A stretch of DNA of 64,000 nt from Nannocystis pusilla (lineage in GTDB: Bacteria; Myxococcota_A; Polyangia; Nannocystales; Nannocystaceae), in contig NZ_JAIRAU010000044.1 of NCBI RefSeq assembly GCF_020073745.1, positions 124,001-188,000 of the forward strand. Direction: 5' to 3'. The translations under genes were made by a program, and so were the position numbers. Numbering within the stretch: the stretch's first letter is position 1; every line of letters starts with the position of its first letter. The notes under the pieces are model-generated. The model made no database searches. It saw nothing but the letters and a program-made list of their open reading frames with translations, and was not told where the DNA came from. Positions 8,912 to 15,814 of the stretch are shown here, piece after piece.

Positions 8912-10130
8912 GTCGTTGCTCCGCTGGTTCGAGCGCGCGGGCGACCTCCGGCAGGATGTCCTCCGCGGCGCCGGGGAGGTGGTGCACGCGCACGGCCGCG
9001 GCCAGGCGCGACGGCCGACGCTTCAGCTCGACGATCCGCGCCCCGGCCCGCGCGGCGATCAGCGGCAGCTCGCGCGCGGGCGAGACGTCCATGGCGCAGC
9101 CGATCACGAGCAGCAGGTCGGCGGCAGTCACCTGCGCCCGCGCGGCTGCCATCATCGCGGCGGGGACCTGCTCGCCGAACAGCACGACGTCCGGCCGGAG
9201 CACGCCGCCGCAGTCGCAGCGCGGCGGCAGCGGGCGGTCCGCGGCCGCGAGGGCCTGCGCCGTCGCCTCGCCCGGGCGCCCGCAGCCGAGGCAACGCGTC
9301 TGCGACAGGCTCCCGTGCAGCTCGATCACCGGCGTCGCTCGCCCGGCGGCGGCCGCCGCCGCCTGGTGCAGCTCGTCGACGTTCTGGGTGACGATCGCCG
9401 CGAGGCCGGGCAGGCGCGCGAGGGCGTGATGGCCGGCGTTGGCGAGGTGCGGCACGTCGCCCCAGAACGCGCGGATCACCGACCACAGCGTCGAGGGATC
9501 TTCGCGGAAGCGGGCGATGCTGACCGCGTCGTCTCGCGGGAATTGTTGCCACAATTGCTTGCGGGTCTGCAGCCCGCTCGCGGCAGACATGCCGGCGCCG
9601 GTCAGCGCGACGATTCTTGTTGAGGTGCGGAGCGCCGCGGTCAGCTCGGCGATCGACCAGGTCACGCGCCCGCGCGCGGCAGGAGGGCCCATCGGCGGCT
9701 CCACGGGTTCGCGCGGGGACGGCAGCGGGGTGGCGCAGCGCGACCACGAGAGCGCCGCTCCGGCGTCGTCGAGCTCCCGCGCCTGCTGGAACGCCTGCAG
9801 CCATTGCAGGTCGTCGAGCGGGGGCGAGGCGTCGGCCGCTGTCGCCGCGGCGAAGTGGGCTCGCGCCGCCGCCGGCTGCCCGCGCTGCACGAGGTTGACC
9901 GCCAGGGCCGCGTGCGCCGCGGCGTCGCGCGGAGCGAGCGCGAGGGCTCGCCGGTAACGCGAAGCGGCTCGCTCGAGGTTACCGCGCAGGTGGTCGATCG
10001 ATCCCAACAGCACCCATGCGCGCGGATCGGCGGGCGCCGCAGCGACGGCGGCCTCGGCGGCCTCCGTTGCCTCCGCCAGCTCGCCCCGGCGGCGCGCGGC
10101 CGCGGCCTGCTCGATCGCCGAGCCCTGCAT
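8895..10130 (-). CDS. TPR-repeat protein with Sir2-type NAD-dependent deacylase domain
   Basis: 411 residues from the ATG at 10130, where the TPR region begins; in-frame ATGs upstream at 10232 and 10271 add only low-complexity sequence. Residues about 1-110 hold two to three TPR-like repeats (WVLLGSIDHLRGNLERAASR). Residues about 160-405 are a sirtuin: GAGMSAASG (178-186), TQNVDELH (248-255), catalytic His272 in ELHGS, zinc ligands Cys280, Cys283, Cys305 and Cys307, and DVVLFGE. All catalytic residues are present, so NAD-dependent deacylation is likely. It overlaps the lipoyl-domain gene, which suggests that the acyl or lipoyl group of that protein is its substrate. Confidence 0.85.
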   Translation of the reverse strand: MQGSAIEQAAAARRRGELAEATEAAEAAVAAAPADPRAWVLLGSIDHLRGNLERAASRYRRALALAPRDAAAHAALAVNLVQRGQPAAARAHFAAATAADASPPLDDLQWLQAFQQARELDDAGAALSWSRCATPLPSPREPVEPPMGPPAARGRVTWSIAELTAALRTSTRIVALTGAGMSAASGLQTRKQLWQQFPRDDAVSIARFREDPSTLWSVIRAFWGDVPHLANAGHHALARLPGLAAIVTQNVDELHQAAAAAAGRATPVIELHGSLSQTRCLGCGRPGEATAQALAAADRPLPPRCDCGGVLRPDVVLFGEQVPAAMMAAARAQVTAADLLLVIGCAMDVSPARELPLIAARAGARIVELKRRPSRLAAAVRVHHLPGAAEDILPEVARALEPAEQRHDAGP

Positions 10131-10271
10131 CCCGCGAGTGTCGCCGCGGAGCGTCGCGCGCACAAGCGTGACGACGAGGGTGGCGGCGTGCTCGGTCCCG
10201 ACGAGGTTCGGCCGACCAGGGCCCGGTGACATCGTGCGGGGGCCGCGGCACGGGGGGCCGCCTCCGCGCAT

Positions 10272-10287
10272 CTGTCCGTAAGGACAT
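10272..10287. repeat. Dispersed 16-nt hairpin element
   Basis: CTGTCC-GTAA-GGACAT, a 6-4-6 member of the dispersed family, about 140 bases upstream of the TPR-sirtuin start in the gap between that gene and the 15-codon gene. Confidence 0.5.
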
Positions 10288-10440
10288 GGAGCTCGCCGCG
10301 ACGTACAGGGCGTCGGAGGCGATGGGGGTCCGAAGCGGGGCCGCGAGGTTCGGGGAGCCGATCGTCGGATCGCAGGGGTCTGGTCTTCGAGACAGGTCCG
10401 CGGACGGGCACGCGGCCTGCGAATTGCGGGGTGAGCGAGA

Positions 10441-10474
10441 GCGCCGAGCGCCCCGCGGACGGAGCGCTCGGCGC
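10441..10474 (-). terminator. Hairpin terminator of the 15-codon gene
   Basis: GCGCCGAGCGC (10441-10451) and GCGCTCGGCGC (10464-10474) form a perfect 11-bp stem with a 12-base loop, starting eight bases after the stop codon of the small gene at 10482. It has no T-tract, but the stem is unusually strong and supports a separate short transcript. Confidence 0.6.
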
Positions 10475-10481
10475 AGGGCGC

Positions 10482-10529
10482 TCAGCCGTGATGGCTGGTG
10501 CCGGCCTTGACCTTGCTCTTCGTCTTCAT
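10482..10529 (-). CDS. 15-residue peptide gene (possible micropeptide or RiPP-like precursor)
   Basis: The peptide is MKTKSKVKAGTSHHG. It is preceded by one of the best ribosome sites in the window, GGAGGAGG followed by TCCCG and the ATG, and followed by a perfect 11-bp hairpin. The peptide is strongly basic at the N-terminus and ends in Gly-Thr-Ser-His-His-Gly. It recalls short myxobacterial peptides with a KVKAG segment and a His-containing tail, but no function is known to me. Too short for routine gene finders; the case rests on the ribosome site, terminator and isolated place between 10.3 and 10.7 kb. Confidence 0.5.
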   Translation of the reverse strand: MKTKSKVKAGTSHHG

Positions 10530-10683
10530 CGGGACCTCCTCCGGAGCCGAATATGACTCGCACCGCGGCGGCCGACGAGGACCACCTTTGCGCGGGCGCG
10601 CCGTCGCTTGAAATCGCCACTGCGGCGCGGAGACGTGCTCGCGCGGCAAAGAGGTCGGCGCGAAGCCGTCGGGCGGGGCGAGG

Positions 10684-10699
10684 ATGTCTTTTCGGCCAG
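10684..10699. repeat. Dispersed 16-nt hairpin element (imperfect)
   Basis: ATGTCT-TTTC-GGCCAG, 19 bases behind the stop codon of the histidine phosphatase lipoprotein gene. The arms pair with one mismatch or G-T pair. Its position behind a stop codon matches several other copies. Confidence 0.45.
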
Positions 10700-10717
10700 G
10701 TTCCGGGGAAGCCGGGC

Positions 10718-11359
10718 TCACGGGGCCGGCGAGGCCTCGCCGTAGAGCAGCTCGAGCGTCTGCGGCGGGTCGGTCGCGGGCGCGCCCGCCAGGGTGACGA
10801 CGAACAGCCGATCGTAGGCGTCGTCGGGCAGCATGCGCTGGCCGTTGGATTCGACGGTGTCGCGGACCTGCCCGCCGAGCGCCTCGACGATCGCGGGCAC
10901 GGTGTTCGAGTGGGCGGCGACGACGGCGATGGCTCCGGTCGGGAGGGCGCGGAGCGCCATCACCAGCTCCTGCGGCGCATCCGCGGGTAATGCGACGACC
11001 GCGAGCCCGGTCGCGCCGGCGAGCGGTGCCAGGGTCGCCCGGGTGCGCCGGTACTCGCTGGCGAACAGGTGCGTCACGCCGGCGCGGGCGAGCAGGGCGG
11101 CCAGGGCCCGGGCTCGCGCCTCACCGGCGGGGCTGAGGCCGGGGTCGCGCGGGTCGTCGGTCGCCTTTTCGCCGTGGCGCACGAGGATCACGGTCACCCG
11201 CGGGGCGGCGACCTCGGGCTCGTCGCCGGCCGTGGGTGCCTGCGGGGGCGCGGCCGGCTTGCAGGCGGTGAGGGTCAGCGCGAGCAGGCTCGCCAGGCCC
11301 AGCCGGGCGTACAGGCGAAACAACGGTGAGGTGGCGGAGCGAGGGCGGGGGCCGGGCAT
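10718..11359 (-). CDS. Histidine-phosphatase (phosphoglycerate-mutase-like) lipoprotein
   Basis: 213 residues. A signal peptide ends in the lipobox TLTAC, followed by a Pro/Ala linker and a histidine phosphatase domain: the phospho-acceptor RHG in VILVRHGEKA, the SEYRRTRATLAPL helix, and the second catalytic His in VVAAHSNTVP. Domains of this kind remove phosphate from sugars, phytate-like molecules or proteins; here the enzyme is on the envelope. Start ATG at 11359 fits the signal peptide; the ribosome site is weak. Downstream lies a hairpin element. No operon partner is evident. Confidence 0.85.
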   Translation of the reverse strand: MPGPRPRSATSPLFRLYARLGLASLLALTLTACKPAAPPQAPTAGDEPEVAAPRVTVILVRHGEKATDDPRDPGLSPAGEARARALAALLARAGVTHLFASEYRRTRATLAPLAGATGLAVVALPADAPQELVMALRALPTGAIAVVAAHSNTVPAIVEALGGQVRDTVESNGQRMLPDDAYDRLFVVTLAGAPATDPPQTLELLYGEASPAP

Positions 11360-11430
11360 GGCGAGTGTGTCGATTCGGATCCGTCCACGAGGGCGGAGGT
11401 TTCGCGGGGGCGTGTGCGAGTGAGATCGGT

Positions 11431-11769
11431 TCAGCCGCAGTCCCAGGTGATGCTCTCGCAGGTGAGCACGCGGCCGCCGTCGTCGGCGGCGCAGGTGCCG
11501 GCGTCCTCGCAGGCGAAGCTGCCCCACTGCGCGTCGGTGCCCGGCGGGATGCAGTCGCACGAGTCGTCGCCGTCGCACGCGGCCGGCAGCGGCACGCAGG
11601 TCGAGCAATCGTGGGGGCCGCCGACGATGCACAGCTCGTCGGCCTGGCAGGTGCCGCCGTTCGCCCCGCAGGGGAACGACTCGCCGGCCGTGTCGATCGT
11701 CTCGTCGCGCCCGGGCGGGCAAGCGGTCAACAGCAAGCAGACGAGCCAGCGCGCGCGGACGGTGGGCAT
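11431..11769 (-). CDS. Small Cys-rich lipoprotein
   Basis: 112 residues. A short signal peptide (RARWLVCLLLTAC) ends in a lipobox. The mature part has about twelve cysteines in a loose pattern with Gly, Asp and Pro between them (FPCGANGGTC, ADELCIVGG, STCVPLPAACDGDDSCDC), suggesting a small disulfide-stabilised domain such as those in other myxobacterial surface proteins. No family is recognised. It lies between the phosphatase lipoprotein and the beta-prime-like gene on the same strand, with gaps of 70 and 220 bases. Confidence 0.7.
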   Translation of the reverse strand: MPTVRARWLVCLLLTACPPGRDETIDTAGESFPCGANGGTCQADELCIVGGPHDCSTCVPLPAACDGDDSCDCIPPGTDAQWGSFACEDAGTCAADDGGRVLTCESITWDCG

Positions 11770-11956
11770 GGTGACCCCGACGATACAACCTCGGAGGTCG
11801 TTCGGGGCGCGCTTTTGGGCCGGGGCGGCGAGGCTCCGCCGTGACGCGAGGGGACGGACGCCGGCGCACGGGCGAAGCCGTCACCGGCGGCGAGATCCTG
11901 GATGCTTCGGGGGACGCTCGCTCGCCGGCCGGGCATTCGCGCGGCATATGTGTGAG

Positions 11957-11972
11957 ATGTCTCTTCGGGCAG
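11957..11972. repeat. Dispersed 16-nt hairpin element
   Basis: ATGTCT-CTTC-GGGCAG, 18 bases behind the stop codon of the beta-prime-like gene on the minus strand. Arms pair with one G-T pair and one mismatch. Confidence 0.45.
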
Positions 11973-11989
11973 GTGCATGAAGGGCGTCG

Positions 11990-13693
11990 TCATCTGTCGT
12001 CCGGCGCGGCGAAGCGGGCGAGGATGGCGGGCGGGTCGCGCACGGCGATGACGACGAGCTCGTCGTCCGCGGCGACGGCGAGCCGTTCGGCGGCGGGGCT
12101 GAACGCGGCGGCGAGGATCGAGGCGTCGACGCGGAACCACCGCTGCTCGCCGTCGCTGACCACGCCGGTGCCGTGGAGGATGCGAAACCGCCGCTGCGGC
12201 GTCAGGCCGAGCGCGGTCGCCATCTCGCCGGCGCTGGCCTCGTCGCGCACGTCGGGCGCGTCGGCCGAGAGGCTCACGACGGGGGCCTCGTCGTCGGCGT
12301 GCGACTCCATCACCGGATCGAGCTGGGGGACGCCGGTGTCGAGATCGAGGACCGCGGTGGATTGGTCCTCGCCGACCCACGCGAAGCGGCCGTCTCGTGT
12401 GGTGGCGAGCACGGCGGGGCGATCGCCGCCCCAGCGCAGGGCGCCCGACACGGGCTCGCCGGCGACGCCGGTGACGAGCAGGTCCTCCGGCTGGTCGTGC
12501 TCGAGGTGGCGCTGCGGCAGATCGGCGGGGTAGGTGTCGAGGTATTCGCCGGTGGCGAGGTCGAGCACGGCGAGGCTGGCGCGACCCGCCTTCGCGTCCC
12601 AGTATTCGTCCTGGTCGAACCATTCCCATTCGTTGCCGATCCACGCCGGCATGCGCAGGCGCGAGCCGTGCACGCTGGCGGCGATCCGCCCGCACGAGGG
12701 GAAGCGCGCGAGGACGTCGCCGGCGGTGGTGACGAGCCAGGAGCCGTGGGGTCGCTGGACGAACAGCCGCTCGTCGTCGACGAAGACGAGGCCGACGACC
12801 CCGGCGCCGACGTCGTCGCGGAGGCGGCCGGGCGGGCCCATGAGGCGCACCGGCTGCGCGGGCGGGGCAGGCTCGGGCCACGGGCGCTCGAACGCGGGCG
12901 GTGACGCGGTCCACTGCACCAGTGATTCGAAGCGCTCCTGCACCCGGCGCTGGCCGTGCATCTCGATGATCGGCGGGACGCCGATCTCGAGCAGGCGGAG
13001 CTGCTGGTTGACCTCGAGCACGAAGGTGCGCCAGGCCTCGTTGAGGGGGCCGATCCACGGGTCGACCATCGCGGGGCCGAGGTCGGCCACGAACGGGCGC
13101 AGCCCCGGCGGCGGGACGGGGATGGTGCGCAGGAGCGCCAGGTCGACCAGGGCCGGGTCGGCGCCGACCCGGACGAGCGCGGCGACGAGCGCGGCAGGGC
13201 CGGTCGTGTCGAGCTCGTCGCAGGACTCGTCGTCCGGCAGCCAATGACAGGTGTCGCCGTCGAGCCAGGCCTGGCAGCGGGCGACGGCTCGCACCTGCTC
13301 GACCGACAGCCCCAGCGCCCGCGCGACGAGGGGCGCGAGCGCGGGGTGCAGCACGCCCGCGACCTCGATGTGGCCGTGACGCCGCCGGCGCACGTCGGCG
13401 GTGGTGCAGAGGACGCCGCAGCGCTCGCACGTGGTGCCTGCGTGCTCCGCTCCGGAGACGTCGCCGCAGGCGCAGCGGAAGTCGGTCAGGGGGCCGAAGA
13501 TCTTCTGGCAGAAGATGCCGTCGCGGGCCGGCCGACGCCCGCTGCCCGACCAGCGGTGCAGGAGGTCGCCGCTGGTCACGCGCCCGTGCGAGCGCTCGTC
13601 GGCCGGCGCGGCGGGATCGAGGAGGCGCGCGCGGACCCATCGCAGATCGGCGAGGACATCGGAGGGGCGGAAGAACCGATCGTGGAGAGACAT
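11990..13693 (-). CDS. RNA polymerase beta-prime N-terminal (clamp/zinc finger) domain fused to a propeller-like domain
   Basis: 567 residues. Residues about 40-260 match the N-terminal part of RpoC: RDGIFCQKIFGP (57-68) equals the RpoC ERDGLFCARIFGP box; Cys74, Cys76, Cys89 and Cys92 reproduce exactly the 2-13-3 spacing of the RpoC zinc site; RRRRHGHIEVAG (102-113) equals RRERMGHIELAS; PVPPPGLRPFV (192-202) equals PVLPPDLRPLV; and the helix ending RRVQERFESLV is the last RpoC-like piece. The match stops before the active-site domain, so there is no NADFDGD. Residues about 280-560 are beta-rich repeats (VLDLATGEYLDTYP, AVLDLDTGVPQLDP, RLAVAADDELVVIAV) like a WD40 or PQQ propeller. It cannot be a polymerase subunit on its own; a regulator or decoy is possible. 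It seems to stand alone. Confidence 0.8.
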   Translation of the reverse strand: MSLHDRFFRPSDVLADLRWVRARLLDPAAPADERSHGRVTSGDLLHRWSGSGRRPARDGIFCQKIFGPLTDFRCACGDVSGAEHAGTTCERCGVLCTTADVRRRRHGHIEVAGVLHPALAPLVARALGLSVEQVRAVARCQAWLDGDTCHWLPDDESCDELDTTGPAALVAALVRVGADPALVDLALLRTIPVPPPGLRPFVADLGPAMVDPWIGPLNEAWRTFVLEVNQQLRLLEIGVPPIIEMHGQRRVQERFESLVQWTASPPAFERPWPEPAPPAQPVRLMGPPGRLRDDVGAGVVGLVFVDDERLFVQRPHGSWLVTTAGDVLARFPSCGRIAASVHGSRLRMPAWIGNEWEWFDQDEYWDAKAGRASLAVLDLATGEYLDTYPADLPQRHLEHDQPEDLLVTGVAGEPVSGALRWGGDRPAVLATTRDGRFAWVGEDQSTAVLDLDTGVPQLDPVMESHADDEAPVVSLSADAPDVRDEASAGEMATALGLTPQRRFRILHGTGVVSDGEQRWFRVDASILAAAFSPAAERLAVAADDELVVIAVRDPPAILARFAAPDDR

Positions 13694-13726
13694 GGGCGCC
13701 GAGGATCGCGGGCGGTGTCGGGTGAT

Positions 13727-14707
13727 TCACCAGCGCGGGTGGCCGCCGCCCTGGACGATGTCGACGGATTCGACGGTGAGCTCGCGCAGGGGGTTCTGCG
13801 CGCAGTCGAGGAGCCGCGCCTGCCAGGTCGTCTCGGCCGCCTGCGGGTCGGACCGGACGAGCAAGATGCAGGCGCCGTCGGCCTGCTCGGCGAATCGCAC
13901 CGCCATCGACGGCTGAAATCCGTAGGCGTCATTGACGTCGCCGGCCGAATACTCCAGGTCCCAGTATTTGTCGACGTCGATGGCGATGCCGTCGACCTCG
14001 CCCTCGGCCAGGACCGTGAAGCCGAGCTGGTGCCGCGAGACGGCGGGGCGCGTGTGGAACGAGACGGCCCCCTCGGCGAGGGTGACGTCGACGCGATCGA
14101 CGTCGAGGTCGTCGCGCTCGCACGGGGCGGCGCGGACGCGCAGCGGCGGATCGTCGGCGGCGACGCCGGGGACCGAGGCGAGCACGCGCAGCCGGCCCTC
14201 GCGGTCGAGGAGGGGCAGCGGTGATAGATCGAACTCGGTGGTGTCGGTGGGGTAGGCGACCTGAAGATGCAGGCGCCGGCCCCACGGCTCGGCGGCGGGA
14301 TCGTCGGTGTAGGCCGCGAGCTCCCAGCCGGGTTTGTCGCCCTGGGGCAGTCCGGGGGCGCTGTCCGGCGCGAGGCTGACGGCGCCGGGGCTCTCGCCGC
14401 CGGGGACCTCGGGCCCGCCGACGCTCGACTGTAATGAATAGGGGAGCCACGCCTCGGCCTCGCCGTGAGGCCCGGACGGCAGCGCGACGTCGCCGGCGTC
14501 GAGGCGCAGGACGCCGCGGTAGTGAAAGAGCGGGGCGTCGCGAAAGGTGAACGGGGAGGGCGAGACGAGGCAGAGCTCGAAGCCCTCGGGGACCCGCAGC
14601 ACCCGTTCGTCGAGCGGCGTGGTCGTGTCGTCGACGCAGGCCGCGGCGCCGCTCACGAGGGCGAGCGCGAGGGTCGTGCGGGGCGAATAAGAACAAGGCA
14701 TGATCAC
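13727..14707 (-). CDS. Hypothetical lipoprotein
   Basis: 326 residues with a signal peptide ending in the lipobox SGAAAC. The mature protein is acidic and beta-rich, without the Thr-rich linker seen in many neighbours; no family is recognised. Segments such as LFHYRGVLRLDAGDVALP and VDGIAIDVDKYWDLEY suggest one or two beta-sandwich domains. Two ATGs are close together at the start (14707 and 14701). It is 33 bases upstream of the beta-prime-like gene on the same strand, so the two could share a transcript. Confidence 0.7.
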   Translation of the reverse strand: MIMPCSYSPRTTLALALVSGAAACVDDTTTPLDERVLRVPEGFELCLVSPSPFTFRDAPLFHYRGVLRLDAGDVALPSGPHGEAEAWLPYSLQSSVGGPEVPGGESPGAVSLAPDSAPGLPQGDKPGWELAAYTDDPAAEPWGRRLHLQVAYPTDTTEFDLSPLPLLDREGRLRVLASVPGVAADDPPLRVRAAPCERDDLDVDRVDVTLAEGAVSFHTRPAVSRHQLGFTVLAEGEVDGIAIDVDKYWDLEYSAGDVNDAYGFQPSMAVRFAEQADGACILLVRSDPQAAETTWQARLLDCAQNPLRELTVESVDIVQGGGHPRW

Positions 14708-14938
14708 ACGACACGGTACCCGCGCGGAGGCGTCTGCGTCGAGCGCGGCGCACCCGTGAGGTCGCTCCGCGTGAGCTCAGCCGAGGGCCGGGCGACAGCG
14801 GGGGCGCGACCGCGGACGCGGGTCGCGGCTGCCGCGCGTGAATCCATGGTCGCCGCAGTGTGTCGATCGTTCGACCGCGTCCGCGGCCGGCGGGAGGCGG
14901 TGGCGACAGTGGCCGGCAAAGCTGCTATCCCCCGCGCC

Positions 14939-15769
14939 ATGAAGGAGTTCACCGACAGGGTCGCAGCGATCACGGGCGCCGGCTCGGGCATGGGCCGGAC
15001 ACTGGCGCTGGCGCTGGCGCGGCGCGGCTGTCACCTCGCGCTGTCCGACATCGACGAGCGCGGGCTGGCCGAGACCGCGGCGCAGCTGCAAGGCGCCCGC
15101 GTCAAGGTGACGACCCAGCGCGTCGACGTGGCCGACCGCGAGGCGGTGTACGCATGGGCCGATCAGGTCGTCCGTGACCACGGCAAGGCCAACCTGATCT
15201 TCAACAACGCGGGGGTCGGCCTCGGCGCCACGGTCGAGGGCATGCGCCAGGAAGACTTCGAGTGGCTGATGAACATCAACTTCTGGGGCGTGGTCCACGG
15301 CACGCGCGCGTTCCTGCCGCACCTCAAGGCCTCGGGCGAGGGCCACGTCGTCAATACGTCGTCGGTGTTCGGGCTCATCGGCGTGCCGTCGCAGTCGGCC
15401 TACAACGCCGCCAAATTCGCCGTCCGCGGCTTCACCGAGTCGCTGCGCCAGGAGCTCGACATCCTCCGCTGCGGCGTCTCGGCCACCAGCGTGCACCCCG
15501 GCGGGATCAAGACCAACATCGCCCGCTCCGGGCGCATCGACCCGAGCATCGCCTCGCTCGGCGCCGACCCGAACAGCGCCAACCTCAAGTTCGAGAAGAA
15601 CTTCATCACCTCCGCGGAGGCCGCCGCCGAGGCGATCCTCCGCGGGGTGGCGAAGAACAAGCGCCGCGTGCTCGTCGGCCCCGACGCGCTCGTGATCGAC
15701 TTCATGGCGCGGCTCTTGCCGTCGCTCTACCAGCGGCTGACCGTGGCGGTCGCGCGCAAGAACATCTGA
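14939..15769 (+). CDS. Short-chain dehydrogenase/reductase (SDR)
   Basis: 276 residues with classical SDR motifs: cofactor site TGAGSGMG (12-19), Asp in LSDIDERG that favours NAD, NNAG (89-92), catalytic Ser at 141-142, and Tyr155-x-x-x-Lys159 (YNAAK). The C-terminal part, with VLVGPDALVIDFMARLLP, resembles acetoin- or long-chain-type dehydrogenases of this group; substrate unknown. The ATG at 14939 fits the SDR start, although ribosome-site bases are weak. It is a single gene divergent from the lipoprotein at 14707 and convergent on the IgGFc-type gene across a strong terminator. Confidence 0.9.
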   Translation: MKEFTDRVAAITGAGSGMGRTLALALARRGCHLALSDIDERGLAETAAQLQGARVKVTTQRVDVADREAVYAWADQVVRDHGKANLIFNNAGVGLGATVEGMRQEDFEWLMNINFWGVVHGTRAFLPHLKASGEGHVVNTSSVFGLIGVPSQSAYNAAKFAVRGFTESLRQELDILRCGVSATSVHPGGIKTNIARSGRIDPSIASLGADPNSANLKFEKNFITSAEAAAEAILRGVAKNKRRVLVGPDALVIDFMARLLPSLYQRLTVAVARKNI

Positions 15770-15777
15770 GCCGCTCC

Positions 15778-15803
15778 GGCCGCGGCGTGGCGTCGCCGCG
15801 GCC
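15778..15803. terminator. Bidirectional hairpin terminator
   Basis: GGCCGCGGCG and CGCCGCGGCC form a perfect 10-bp stem with a six-base loop, nine bases after the SDR stop and 12 before the stop of the convergent gene. It has no T-tract. Confidence 0.6.
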
Positions 15804-15814
15804 CGCCCACCCCG

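Noticed and set aside
11990..13693. Reading the beta-prime-like gene as a truncated rpoC pseudogene
   Set aside because: The frame is intact for 567 codons and continues into a different, well-formed beta-rich domain, so it is a fusion and not a decayed copy.
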